Of a DNA stretch of 64,000 nucleotides, positions 24,742 through 36,150 are shown one piece after another. The stretch comes from Flaveria trinervia (lineage: Eukaryota; Streptophyta; Magnoliopsida; Asterales; Asteraceae): contig CM046453.1 in assembly GCA_025506515.1 (NCBI GenBank), positions 40,493,727-40,557,726 of the forward strand, read 5' to 3'. Both the position numbers and the translations under genes were made by a program. Each line of letters opens with the position of its first letter. The stretch's first letter is position 1. The notes under the pieces are model-generated. The model worked only from the letters and a program-made list of their open reading frames with translations. It made no database searches and was not told the origin of the DNA.

Positions 24742-24753
24742 GCTCTTATACCA
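24742..24753 (-). promoter_or_regulatory. Primer binding site of C1
   Basis: Minus strand reads TGGTATAAGAGC, initiator tRNA-Met type, 2 nt from the LTR end at 24756. Confidence 0.88.
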
Positions 24754-24755
24754 AT

Positions 24756-25433
24756 TGACCGGTTGGTGAGAATGAGAATCTCACTTAGGATTGAATAGGT
24801 AATCAAGTCAGAGATTGAATGGCGGAAACAAACAATCCATAAACATTTAATGCAAGAATAAACTCATAACTGCTTTGTATATATAAATGAATGTGATTGA
24901 TTATAATAAATGCTAGGGTTTTAGCAAGAACAATAATAATGCACCTAGAGAATGAGTGATACAAAATATTTTGATTGTCTATCTTCTATCACCTCAGGTA
25001 AAGGATTTATATTCTATTTATAGGAAGACAAGTTGCCTTTTTTACAAAATGACTAAACTACCCCTGACCTATACATCAGAACTAGTCTAAGTCTTCATCA
25101 ACATTTCTTCTTGTTCATTCGCATTGGCAAATATGGATGAGTTAGACTTGATCAGCATTTCTTCACTTGTCTTCCGCATTGGGTAATGCGGATGAACAAA
25201 TACTGTGCATTCTTGTCCGGTCATCTGCATTGGCAAATGCGGATTAACAAAATCTTGTACGCATCTCTTCTGGTCTTCCGCATTTGTTAATGCGGAAGAA
25301 CAAATACTTGTCAGCATTTGTTCTTTGCCTTCCGCATTAACAAATGCCGTAAGTGAATACTTGATCTTCTACTGCAATGTCTTCATCTGCATTCACACTT
25401 GGACTTATGGGAATTCCAGAAGAACAACCGTCA
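24756..25433 (-). repeat. 5' LTR of C1 (678 bp)
   Basis: Ends are tgaccggttg and caaccgtca, inverted repeats apart from one missing base, with TG...CA. The PBS adjoins the inner end. A minus-strand TATAAATA is at 25015-25022, and the motif array (25113-25352) lies upstream of it in U3. The TSD candidate on the outer side is actca (25434-25438). Confidence 0.87.
25113..25352. repeat. tccgcatt ... aatgcgga palindrome array in C1 LTR U3
   Basis: About five dyads. Clear ones: tccgcatt/aatgcgga arms at 25173-25180 and 25185-25192, and 10-bp arms cttccgcatt (25275-25284) and aatgcggaag (25289-25298) with a 4-nt loop. The same word fills the C1 pol-ORF3 spacer. Confidence 0.9.
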
Positions 25434-25757
25434 ACTCACCAATTGAATTGGCATGTATGATCCTTTCAGGGTCCAACATGGTTGTTCAAGGATATGCCCA
25501 AGAGGAAGGAATTGATTATACTAATGTTTTTGCACCTATTGCAAGACTTGAGGCTGTTAGAATCTTCCTTGCTTATGCTACATCCAAGAATTTACTATTT
25601 ATCAGCTTGATGTCAAGTGTGCCTTTCTACAAGAAAATATAGATAGAGAGGTCTATATGTGCCAACCTCCAGGATTTGAAGACCCACAGCACCCCAACTA
25701 TGTGTGCAAGCTGGATAAAGCTCTTTATGGGCTACACTAAGCACCTAGGCTATGGTA
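25434..25757 (+). pseudogene. RT fragment of a Copia family G element
   Basis: Plus strand. From 25481 it reads VVQGYAQEEGIDYTNVF, then APIARLEAVRIFLAYATS. DNA from 25487 to the gap is closely similar to 44180-44463 of element G, including the shared defect gggctacactaagcacc. It abuts the outer end of C1's LTR, so C1 probably inserted into a G-family copy; it is cut off by the N run. Confidence 0.82.
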
Positions 25758-25857
25758 NNNNNNNNNNNNNNNNNNNNNNNNNNNNNNNNNNNNNNNNNNN
25801 NNNNNNNNNNNNNNNNNNNNNNNNNNNNNNNNNNNNNNNNNNNNNNNNNNNNNNNNN
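25758..25857. other. Assembly gap (100 N)
   Basis: Exactly 100 N, the conventional size for a gap of unknown length. The left flank is + strand family G RT; the right flank is - strand D ORF3. The missing sequence probably includes the 3' LTR of D. Contiguity across it is not proven. Confidence 0.97.
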
Positions 25858-26885
25858 GTATGCACCCGGGGAGAGTGGTGCGTTCAATGGCACCTCCTCA
25901 AGTGAGGAAGGTTCCAGATGTAGGTGCCCTAGAGGTGGTTGCTACAGGCTCCTGTTGAGAGGAAACTGAGCGGTTGAGGTGAGTGAGTATGTGTATCTAC
26001 TGGGGGTTTATGACCAGTAGATATACCTACGTTTGTGTTGCAGGGGCAATCCTCAGGGGACTCATTTCCCTGAGTAGCCTTCTTTGCTTTCTTGTGTTTG
26101 GGTTTGGTGGGGACATTGGATTTGGAGGTGGTGGTTGTGGGTTCCAGCTGCGTGGTTTTCGCAGTTTGCAGCCATTGAGTGACTGGTCTGAGTTGTGCCT
26201 GGAGTATACTTCAGGCAATACAGCCGTGGCAGGGACTCCAAGGCCAACAGTCCCTCAGCTTTCAGCTGGTTACTATAATGGCCATTATGAACCGAGGATA
26301 TAATCCATCGGTTAGCAATAGGCTTGGAGCCATATCCTTGAGTTCAAGAAATAATATTTCAGAAAAATTTAAGCTTTGTTGGTCAAGGATAGAGACTATA
26401 CCTGCTGCCACCGTCGTCGACATTTGATCCCAAGAAGAAGTCTTAGGAGCTAAGCATACATTCACCATATGAAAATTAGTCGTTCCGCATCATCGAAATG
26501 CTTCTCTTCAGGATGTAGAGGCGCTGAGGTTAACCCTGGTATCCATGTTGGGCAAATGATAGATCAGTGGTGCCCTTTGAATACCCAGTGGGGAAAGTGG
26601 CATCATCCGTTGTAGGGGTTTGGCGAAGGATTGCTGGAGTGATGACCACCTGACGGTTGTTGACGAATGACTGAGAGAGTCGGTCATTCTCCCCAGTGAT
26701 AGGGGTGACGTTCGTCCAAAACTGTTTGTAGGATTCGGCATGAATGGTAGGATTTAGAAGAAAGCCGTTTTGTATGGAGAGTTGATCATTAGATCAATGG
26801 CATTATCAAACTTTGTCCAAAAGGGTGATTTGGTAAGGTAAGCAACACAGTTTGTGCATGGTTTTTTAAGCTTCATGTTTGCCAT
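25858..26885 (-). pseudogene. D ORF3 (truncated by the assembly gap)
   Basis: Start at ATG 26885 (MANMKLKKPCTNCVAYLTKS). It reads FDNAIDLMINSPYKTAFF, then a 1-nt slip is needed to continue into HAESYKQFWTNVTPITGEND, NRQVVITPAILR and later LAPKTSSWDQMSTTV and LLTDGLYPRFIMAIIV (26262-26468). The FW...ITxxxLR and YPRF...II layout matches ORF3 of C1 and G. Further left are Pro/Gln/His-rich frames. No membrane segment is seen. The function is unknown. A TATA box sits 68 bp upstream of the start. Confidence 0.78.
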
Positions 26886-26952
26886 TTATGTGAGAGAAGG
26901 TTCTGAGTTTTTGAAACGTTAGGTTTTGATGATGAAGCTCTGTAAGATAAGG

Positions 26953-26960
26953 TATTTATA
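26953..26960 (-). promoter_or_regulatory. Putative internal TATA box for D ORF3
   Basis: Minus strand TATAAATA, 68 bp upstream of the ORF3 ATG and just downstream (element sense) of the palindrome array. TATAAATA is also the LTR TATA box in elements A, B, C1 and F here. Suggests ORF3 has its own promoter. Confidence 0.6.
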
Positions 26961-26994
26961 GGGTCGGGTTATAAAGCAACTGAAGGGTTTGGTG

Positions 26995-27553
26995 TGAGTC
27001 ATCAGTCGTTTTAAACGACTGATGACGTGGTATTAACCTTCAGAGGTTGAAACAACTGAAGTCTTGGTTTTAGGCATCAGTAGTTATAAAACTACTGAAA
27101 ACCATGGGTTTAGCTTAGATGTTGGAAACACTGATAACTTGGTGTTAGTCATCAGTACTGAAGACATGGTTTTGTCATCAGTTGTTGTAAACAGCTGACG
27201 ACGTGGTATTAGTCATCAGTAGTGTGTGAAACTACTGAAGACATGGTTTTGTCATCAGTTGTTTAAGATGAAACAGCAGTTTAATACAACTGAAGAGAAA
27301 TTTTCATCAGTTGTTTTCGTCAATTCATAGCTTTTCAGCTATTTATACTGTCCTCAACACTTACTCATCGTCTTTTTGGCTGTTTTTCAGTTGTTTCATA
27401 GGACATCAGTACTTGTCTGTTTGTACTGATATCAGTAGTTAAACTACATCAGTAGTTGTGACTGTATCAGTTCTTGTAACAGAATTAGTACTTATTTGGA
27501 TACTGTTACAAATGATCATCCGTACTTATTACTAAGATCATCAGTAGTTATCA
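26995..27553. repeat. catcagt(c/a)gtt palindrome array in D spacer
   Basis: Array of catcag half-sites facing ctgatg or actgaag half-sites. The best is a perfect dyad at 27000-27024 with 12-bp arms (catcagtcgttt and aaacgactgatg) around one base. Others have agtagtt/aactact arms (about 27078-27105, 27216-27240). The array starts right after the pol stop and ends just before the TATA box. D LTRs carry the same family of words. Confidence 0.9.
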
Positions 27554-27554
27554 C

Positions 27555-30500
27555 TTATTCTAGCTGCAGCAGCCTACCAAACCTTAACACTATTTTTGGA
27601 AAGTCGAACTATCCAAAGGCTTAGTAAAAATGTCTGCAAGCTCATCAGCACTAGGCACAAACTTTGGATCAATCAGACCTTTTTCAAAACAGTCCCTAAT
27701 AAAATGATGTCTGATCTCTATATGTTTGGTCCTAGAGTGCTGGACAGGATTCTTGACAATGCAAAGAGAAAGCACTGTCCATTAATAATGGAGTCTTAGT
27801 CTCTGTAATGCCATAATCCAAAAGTTTGTTCTGAAGCCAGAGTGCCTGAGAAGTACAGCTTACAGCAGCAATGTACTCTGCTTCAGCAGTGGATGTAGCA
27901 ACAGATGTTTGTTTCTTACTCTACAAGAAATCAAACAGTTGCCTAGGAATTGACATCCACCAGAAGTGACTTTCTAGTTAACTTACACCTGCATAGTCAC
28001 TATCAGAAAAAGCAACCAATTTGCAAGAGTGTCCAGTGGAATACCATAAGCTAGAGATTGTGTACCTTGCAGATATCTAAAGATCCTTTTGACTGCAATC
28101 AAGTGAGACTCTTTAGGAGCAGCCTGAAATCTAGCACAAACACACGTTGCAACATGATATCTGGGCTAGAAGCTGTTAAGTACATCAAGGACCCAATCAT
28201 ACATCTGTAAAGTGTTTCATCAACAGCTTTACCTTTCTGATCTGCATCCAGTTGTGTGGTGTTGCACATGGGAGTAGAACAGGGCTTACAATTTTGTAAG
28301 TCAAAATTATTCAAAAGATCTTTTGTATATTTAGACTGATGAATGAAAGTCCCATCAGCCTTTTGTTTGATTTGCAATCCTAGAAGAACTGTAATTCTCC
28401 CATTGCACTCATTTCAAACTTCTTATGCATTAAATGGTAAAGTCATCACACAACTGGAATCAGAGGATGCAAAAATAATATCATCAACATAAAATTTGAA
28501 CAAGTAGCTTATGCTGATCCACCTTCTTAATGAATAATGTTTTATCTATGGAGCCTCTAGTGAAATTATTTTGAAGAAGAAAATTGATAATGTCTCATAC
28601 CAGGCTCTAGGAGCTTGTTTCAACCCATAAAGAGCCTTATCAAGCTTGTATACCCAATCTGGATGTTTATTATCCTCAAAACTTGGTGGTTGACACACAT
28701 AAACTCTTCTTTTATTTTACCTATAAAAATGCACTTTTAACATCCATTTGAAAAACTTTAAGATGTGGAATGAGCATAGGCTAAGAACAATCTAATTGCC
28801 TCCAGTCTGGCTACAGGGGCAAAGGTCTCATCATAATCAATACCTTCTTCTTGTGAAAAACCCTGAACAACCAATCTGCCTTGTTCTTAACAATAAGCCC
28901 ATTTTCATCTGTTTTGTTCCTAAACACCCATTTAGTGCCTATTGCACACTTACCTGGGGGTAGAGGAACCAGTTCCACACTTACTGTTTCTTGAACTGAA
29001 GTAGCTCAAGCTGCATGGCTTCCACCCATCCATTGTCTCTCAAAGCAACATGATAGTTGTTTGGCTCTTGCTGACTGATGAAGAGAGCATAGAAGCACAA
29101 GTTAGACAATGACTTTGGTTGAGACACAGCATTGATACCCAATGATTTGAGACATGGGGTGAATCTTCAGTTCTTGGTGCAAATAAGATCAGTGCAAGTG
29201 TTTGTAGCCAGTTCAGCATCATCAGATGTTGATTCAGATTCTTGAAACCAAGTATTAGATGGCAAATCAAACGATGTAGAGGAATCAGAAATCTCATCAG
29301 CATTTGTTGTGGATGGAGCTACTGAAGCTACAGGAACATCAAGTTTAGCAAACTCAGGCAGTTGGTCACTGAACTTGAAAAGGTGAGTACTAATATCATC
29401 ATCATCTTCAGTACCACCAGGTGGAAGACTTGCTGCAGAAGATGATTTATCCATATGATCTGCAACAGCTGGAGTTTGATAAGGAGCATATTGCAGTATG
29501 TCCAGATCAAACAGACAAGGTTTTGTGGAATTTTATCCTTAGGAGATTCATTGAATTTCACATGCAAGGTTTCTTCAACTATCTTTGTTTTGCAGTTAAA
29601 GACTCTGTAAGCCTTGCAAGTGGATGAATAACCTACAAAATAACCTGCATCCACTTAGGATCAAATTTGTGGAGTGATCCTTTGTGTTGAGAATGAAACA
29701 AGGACATCCAAAGGCTCTGAAGAATGAAATCAAAGGAGCCAAATGATGTAGGGCTTCATATGGAGTCTTCATCAACCTCTGATTTACTAACACTCTATTC
29801 TACACATCGCAAGCTGTATTGACAGCTTCAGCCCAAAAGGTCAAAGGCAAACCAGAGTCAGCCAACATGGACCTTCCAGCTTCAATTAAAGTCTTGTTCT
29901 TTCTCTCCACTACCCATTTGTTTCTGGATCATTGGGATGCTAAACTGCCTTTTGATTCCTTTTGAAAGATAAAAATCATCAAGTGTATGGTTTCTGAATT
30001 CAGTACCATTATCACTCCTTATACACTTGACTGATAGGGAATACTGCTTCTCAACATACAGCACAAGTTTATAATCTTCTGAGCAACCTCATCCTTTGAA
30101 TGCAGAAAGAAAGTCCATACAAATCTGGAGTAATCATCCACAATTACCAAACAGTATTTCTTCTTTGCCATGCTCATCATCTCCAGGACCAAATAGATCC
30201 ATGTGCAGTAACTGCAAGCAGGCAGTGGACTTAGTTCTTCAATGGGAGAAATGAGACTTTGTGTTGTTTTCCTTTCAAACAAGCAGTGCAGGCTTCATCA
30301 CAGTGGAACTCCTTTATTGATAAACCTCTCACTAAACGATGGGATCAACTGATTCAGTTTCTGAGATTGACATGACCAACCTTCTATGCCATAGTTTAGA
30401 TTCCTGAGGAGAGGCTTTGGAGAACAGGCATGGATGACCTTTTCAATCATCTTCTTTGACAAATCTAGGCATACACTCTTCCATTCTGTTGGCCTCAGGA

Positions 30501-30840
30501 GAGTATGTTCATCCATTACCTTGTCAATCAGCCTCAGAAGTTGGGAAGACAGAATCCTGCAGTTCTGGCTTGTGAAAAGTGCAACATGCCCTTTATCACA
30601 CATCTGACTGACACTCAGCAGATTATACTTGAGATTCTCCACATGGTTGACATCATCAAACCGGATTTGCCCATTAGACACATATCCTTTCCCAATGATG
30701 TAACCTCTGGCATCATTTCCAAATGAAACAAATCCCTCTTTCCTTGAGAGTAGTCCTTAAGAAGAGAACTGCTCCCAGTCATATGCATAGATCCTCCACT
30801 GTCCCATACCAGATGCTCCATTGGCATGTTGAAGAACCCT
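27555..30840 (-). pseudogene. D pol (protease, integrase, RT, RNase H)
   Basis: Protease near 30800: HLVWDSGGSMHMTGS with the D-S-G triad kept. Integrase 29700-30290: KKYCLVIVDDYSRFVWTFFL, then KCIRSDNGTEF (catalytic Asp). The linker (29328-29654) has the GYSSTCKAYRVFN motif. RT 28380-29000 has the YVDD box at 28481-28492. The RT C-terminus and RNase H (28099-28377) read KYTKDLLNNFDLQNCKP and SLMYLTASSPDIM. RNase H ends KHIEIRHHFIRDC and ADIFTKPLD; a 1-nt slip at about 27597 precedes the final LRFGRLLQLE and stop at 27555. Several isolated stops and slips, but the domain order is complete. Confidence 0.9.
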
Positions 30841-33717
30841 ACATAAGGAAACTAGTTAGATTTTGAGACCCAAACCTTTTTGGTTTTGGGTCTGTTTTTA
30901 TCAACAGATGCAACCATAACTTGTTTCTTATGATTAACAGCTGATGAAGAAGGAGATGGTGCTGAAATGGATTCCTTAGATTTGGGCTTGGAATGCCTTT
31001 TCAGTGATTTGATCATAGGTGCATCTAGTTGGTTAACTCTCCCAACAAATGTTGAACCATCATAACAAGTTGTGTCTGATTTTAGCCAAAGCTTTCAGCT
31101 CTTCTGACATATTAGTACTTGTGTTTGATGAGTTCATGTGATCCACCATTTCCTCCTTAAAATTAACAGACTTAGTCTGCTGTTTATCATGAGGAGCACC
31201 ATCAGCTGTTTTGTGATGAACCTTATCCTTCTTTTTGGATTTGGTTGAAGGCTTGGGTTTATCACAATGGAATGATTGCGGTACAAACTTGGTTTCAAAC
31301 TCAGTTTTCATTTCATCCATCTGGATTTTAATGAGCTTATCTCTGTTGAGTTTGGAACACTTTTTGTACCAACATTCATCAGAAAGATGATTGAATTTAC
31401 CACATATTTCACATGGCTTATTCTTCATCTTGGATTGATCAACTGCTGATATGGAAACTACTGAAGGTGTGCTCTTCAGTACTTTCCTCCTTTCAGTACT
31501 TTTGTTTAGTACTGAAGAATCTGTAACAACTGAAGAGTTGTTCTTCAGCTGTTCATTGTCAGCAGTTGTTAATCCATTTATTTCAGCTGATTTGAAATGC
31601 TTTTCAGTTGTGCTGTAACTTGCCCTTCAGTACTTAAGTTACTTTGACGGACAACATCTGAAATACTCAGCTTCATGTGCTTATCAGTAGTTAACCCATC
31701 AGCCAATTGACTTGCTGAGGTATCAACCCTTATTTCATCTTGTGATTTTGGGAGATCACTTGAGGATGATGCACATGATGATGTGGTTTGGAGATTGCTT
31801 TGACCTTCAGATTTTACTATTGGTTTTGGAGTAAAATCTGTTGGAGGTGCAATATGGTTGTAACCAATTCCAAACTTCACATTCGAAGCAGATTGCTTAC
31901 TGAGCAGCATTTCAAATCCCTTGCAGGATGACACCCAGCGGTCACACTCAACTTGGGTAACTGCAATTTTTTCTTTGAGTTCCTTATGGTTCTCAAGAAT
32001 GACCTCTAGTTTAGCCTTTTCATCATTTAATTGGCATTTAAGCTTATAAATCTCATCATCTTTGTCCTTAAGGACAGACTCATATTCAGCTTTTCTTTTG
32101 GAAATAGTTTGCTCAAGCTCTAGATTTTGATTAATTACAGCTACATTTGCTTCTCTAATAGAGACAAATGCATCTATGCAAGATTCAGAACAAAGCTTGG
32201 CCTTACCTCAGAGGATACTTGGGTTACCTGTGAAGAATGCATTGGAGCATGAACTCTCAGTAGATTCCAGGGCCATGAGAGCTAGATTCCCAAAAGGATG
32301 TTCACCACCATGTTGACCATCACCAACAAATAATTGCTCAGTACTAGAGAGATCATCTGGTAAACTGCTCCAATCAACATTACCAGGGGTGAAAAAGCTG
32401 TGATGAGGTTGTGATTGAGATGGTAGAGGCTCAGGTAATGCTTGTGGTTGTTGTGCAGTAGGAACTTGATTGGATTTGGCTGAGGCAAGTAATAGCAGGG
32501 ATACGGATATGACATTGGACCCTGAGGGACAAAATATGCAGGCGAAAAGGTTGTGAATGATGACCAGAACTAGCAGGATGTTGCCCCCTGTTTTGTGGAC
32601 TAGTGCTTGGAAAAGTAACAAAGGGTGTAGAGGAGTTAGATCCAGATGATCTACACTCTCGCAAAGTGTCCAAGCCTTTGGCATTTGTGACACCTCAACT
32701 TACTCTTGTCAAAACCAACTTTGGTTTTGCCAGAGAGTCCTGGAAATTTCCTGCCATTCCTCTTGTAGAACTTCTGAGATCTGATATTAATCAAGGCCAT
32801 TTGGCTCAGAATATCCATCTCTTCTAGATCATCATCAGCTATTCCTTTCAAATCATCCTGATAAAACATAAATTGTCACTATTACAGCCTGAGTGACTAT
32901 CAACACCAACAAATGCATGATCTGAACTATTTGAAGAGAAATCTATATGCTCATCATATTACTTTCAGATGCAGCATATTCTGACTCATGACCAACCAAG
33001 GCAGTGTTCCCTAGTACAATTCATCAGTGAGCTTTCCTGATGATGCCAGTTTCCTTTTCTGCTCTATCTCTCTCTCAAATGTAAGCAATTTCCCATGAAG
33101 TTGGGTGAGAGATAGTTTATCCAAATTTGCACTGGAGCGTAGGACAATAGTGTATGTGTCCTATCTCTCAGGCAGTGATCTAAGGAATCTGTTGTTCATC
33201 TGGCTATTGGTATATTCATGTTTGACCATTTTTAGCTCAGAGATCAAACTGGAAAAACGCTCAAACTGTTAAGTCAGTGTCTCACCCTTCCTATGAGAGA
33301 ATGTTTCATATTATTGGGCAAGGATTTCTCTGTTGTTTTCTAAGACCTCATCAGTTCCACCAAATTGTTCCTTCAGTGCATTCCAGAGGTCATGAGCAGT
33401 TTCATGATGCATAAGCCCTGAATAGATTTCATTTGGCAGTGCCATGGCCAGAATTCCATGGGCTTTAGCATCAATCTCAAACAGTTTCCGATCTTCATCT
33501 GAGTATTGTTCCTTCTTCTTCAGAACCATTTGATTGGTTTCCGGATTGTTCACCATAGGCTTATGTGGAACATGTACCACTGATGTCCAACAACCTGAAC
33601 TGTTAACAGACAGGTGATGAAGCATTCTTCGTTGCCATATGTTATACTCAGTCCTAACCAGCATCGGAGGCTTGGTTGAAGAACCGGTATTGTAGGGTCA
33701 TTAGAAGGAGTAGTCAT
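30841..33717 (-). pseudogene. D gag, extended Sirevirus type
   Basis: Start ATG 33717 (MTTPSNDPTIPVLQPS). A frame slip leads into LVRTEYNIWQRRMLHHLSVN (33311-33664) with HGILAMALPNEIYSGLMHHE. The first CCHC knuckle near 32680-32730 reads CHKCQRLGHFAR, with a 1-nt slip exactly before the last Cys, so the fourth ligand sits in the neighbouring frame (ECRSSGSNS). Then a Pro/Gln/His-rich linker (32208-32693), a coiled-coil stretch (about 31940-32200), a Ser-rich region (31578-31934) and a second knuckle CEICGKFNHLSDEC (31060-31428), followed by a Lys-rich tail. Confidence 0.87.
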
Positions 33718-33931
33718 TCTCAGATTCAACCAAAATCAATTAAGTTTTAACAGATTTAGAACAAAACACAACAAACCAAATTGAACCAAGAGAAAACAAA
33801 AAGCAATAAAACGAAAGTAGCAGAAATTCAATGAACTATAACCGATTCTTGCAAATATGCTAATTCAATCAAATGCAGATATTGATTAGCAGTTTCAATG
33901 ATCAATTGTTAGATTGATCAATGATTAACCA

Positions 33932-33943
33932 GCTCTGATACCA
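33932..33943 (-). promoter_or_regulatory. Primer binding site of D
   Basis: Minus strand TGGTATCAGAGC, the canonical plant Copia PBS, 2 nt from the LTR end. Confidence 0.92.
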
Positions 33944-33945
33944 AT

Positions 33946-34812
33946 TTTTAGGATCAGTGATCTACGTTTGATTGATCAGAGAGTATTGCAGCGGAAATCA
34001 AACAATGAATTAGACAATTCACAAGAATACAGTTGATATTCAAAGTAAGAGCAAACGAGTATAGAAAGAATTCTGCAAATCAAATATTTCATTCAATACG
34101 CGCTTTCGTGGTGGCAAAATGTCACACATACAATCAGGTCAATCATCACTTATATAAGATATGTCGTGGTGGAACATTCCTTATATAGGAGATGTGACGT
34201 CTGCTAATGTCATTTGATAGTGACATCTAACAAAATTATTCAGACTACTGAAAGTTAATACAACTACTGAAGATGTCAAAACAGCTGTCATCTTCTTACA
34301 AAAAATACTAAGTGTTAACTATCACTACAACTACTGAAAAGAAACTACTGAACCTACAACGACTGAAGAACATGCTCTTCAGTCGTTTTACAAATACTGA
34401 AACATAAAAGAAAATTACTGAAAGGAAACCATCACAACAACTGAAGAATGCTTCTTCAGTTGTTGTAACAAACTCTGAAGGCTTCAGTACTTGTACTTGA
34501 ACTTCAGCTGTTGTCATCAGCTGATGTCTTCAGTCTTTGTACTTCAGCTGTTGAAGTCTTCAGTACTTTAGTCTTCAGCTGTTGATCTTCAGACTTTGGT
34601 CTTCAGCTGTTGAAGTCTTCAGTACTTTAGTCTTCAGCTGTTGATCTTCAGTACTTTAGTCTTCAGCTGTTGAAATCTTCAGTACTTTAGTCTTCAGCTG
34701 TTGAAGTCTTCAGACTTTGTCAAACAGCTGATCAAGTCTTCAGCAGTTGTTGTGATGTCTGTGGGACTTAGAGGTTTTTCTGATCAGGATCATTGGTTCT
34801 TTTGGTCCAACA
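33946..34812 (-). repeat. 5' LTR of D (867 bp)
   Basis: The right (outer) end ggtccaaca is intact; the left end reads ttttaggatc where the three solo LTRs have tgttaggatc, so the terminal dinucleotide is mutated. A minus-strand TATATAAG is at 34180-34187 with gtgacgtc just upstream in element sense. U3 (about 34260-34745) is filled with cttcagctgttgaag and cttcagtacttt words; a 12-bp-arm dyad spans 34358-34387. Homologous to the solo LTRs at 38587, 42252 and 49061. Confidence 0.92.
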
Positions 34813-36150
34813 TTGAGCTTGACCCCATGCAAACTTCACATCTTTCCAGGTCAATTTGGTTAGTGGATAAGCGATCTTAGAAAAGTCTTGAATGAATCTT
34901 CTATAGTAGCCCGCCAAATGCAAGAAGCTATGAATCTGGATGATGTCTTTGGAGACTTCCATTGCATCACCGCCTCCACCTTTGCCGGGTCCACCATAAT
35001 TCCCTCAGGATTCACTACATGACCCAAGAATTGAACTTCGTGCAATCAGAACGTGCACTGGGGAAACTTAGCGTACAACTTCTCCTTTCTCAATGTCTCT
35101 AGAACCTCCCGAATGTGACCGGCATGCTCTGTCTCGCTCTTCGAATAAATCAGGATATCATCGATAAACATAATCACTGATTTTGCCAACATTGGCCGAC
35201 ACACTCGATTCATCAGATCCATGAAAGCAGCTGGCGCATTGGTCAAACCAAAAGACATAACAAGAAACTCGTAGTGACCATAACACGTGCGAAAAGCTGT
35301 TTTAGGAATATCCTGCTCCTTCACCTCTAGTTGATGGTAGCCAGATCGAAGTTCTATCCTTGAGAACCAATTGGCACCTAGAAGCTGATCAAACAAATCA
35401 TCAATTCTCGTAAGGGGTATCGGTTGTTTGTCGACAACTTATTCAGCTCACGGTAGTCAATACACATCCTCATACTACCGTCTTTCTTCTTCACGAATAA
35501 GACCGGAGCACCCCAAAAAGAGATACTCGGTCTAATAAACCCCTTATCAAGTAGCTCTTGCAACTGCCCCATCAACTCTGTCAACTCAGTCGGAGCCAAC
35601 CGATACGGTGCCTTGGCAAAAGGTGGGCACCCGGTATCAAGTCAATCTGGAACTCGATCTCACGGTCAGGTGGCACTCCTGGTAAGTCTTCTGGGAACAC
35701 GTCTGGAAAGTCACACATAACCGGTACATCAGACAGTTGTGGTGCTGGTCTATCCACATCCTTTACATAGCCAAGTAAGCACTACATCCACTCCTCATGC
35801 ACTTTCTCGCCACTGCTATTGAGATTACTTTCGGGATCATCGTGACCAGATCCCCATAAACCTTCACCTTACTCCCGTCAAGCACTGTCAGTCGAATCAT
35901 CTTCTTGCGACACGCAATGTTCGCCTCATAATCCCTAACCTATCTATCCCGAGAGCCAAATCGAGACCACCTAAGGTCATCACAAACGTTCTAATAGGAA
36001 ACTTATAACTTCTAATTCCACATCACATCCTTCTATCATCTCAGAAATTCTAGTAGACTTACCTACAGCTGTTTCTATATCAAAGGGCGCATCGATATTC
36101 TTACTACTAATAGGCAGTTTAGCATAGTAAACAACAGAAATGAAACTTTT
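34813..36150 (-). pseudogene. Gypsy E protease-RT region
   Basis: RT frames 35378-35599 and 35046-35396 cover GFIRPSISFWGAPVLFVKKK, MCIDYRELN, then FSRIELRSGYHQLEVKE, FGLTNAPAAFMDLMN and the catalytic FIDD box at 35157-35168 (ILIYSKS follows). Continuing left: HEVQFLGHVVNPEGI (34860-35045) and KIAYPLTKLTWKDVKFAWG, at the RT/RNase H border, where D is inserted. The stretch 35600-36150 links to the protease with several stops. Would be the Gypsy reverse transcriptase; broken by the insertion and frameshifts. Confidence 0.9.

Larger units (their letters stand above)
11321..25433 (-). mobile_element. Sirevirus-like Copia element C1, nearly complete from 5' LTR to ORF3
   Basis: In element sense: 5' LTR 25433-24756, PBS 24753-24742, leader, gag from 24402, protease/integrase/RT/RNase H to 17829, a 2.76-kb spacer (17828-15072) and ORF3 from 15071 to the left. 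Gypsy C interrupts its 3' end at 11320, so the 3' LTR is outside the window. A solo LTR (13584-14517) interrupts ORF3. The extended gag and an extra ORF downstream of RNase H are Sirevirus-like traits. Many stops show it is old. Confidence 0.88.
25858..34812 (-). mobile_element. Sirevirus-like Copia element D
   Basis: In element sense: 5' LTR 34812-33946, PBS 33943-33932, short leader, gag from 33717, pol to 27555, spacer with motif array, TATA box, ORF3 from 26885 to the assembly gap. The 3' LTR is missing. It is inserted into Gypsy E pol (E sequence begins at 34813). Three solo LTRs of the same family are at 38587, 42252 and 49061. Gag and pol have few frame breaks compared with C1, so it is younger. 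Confidence 0.9.

Noticed and set aside
25465..25480. ggtccaaca before the G RT fragment as an LTR end of the D family
   Set aside because: Only 9 bases match and no LTR sequence lies upstream; more likely chance.
26027..26303. Pro/Asn-rich small ORFs as genes near the gap
   Set aside because: Overlapping frames on both strands of the decayed D ORF3; no independent support.
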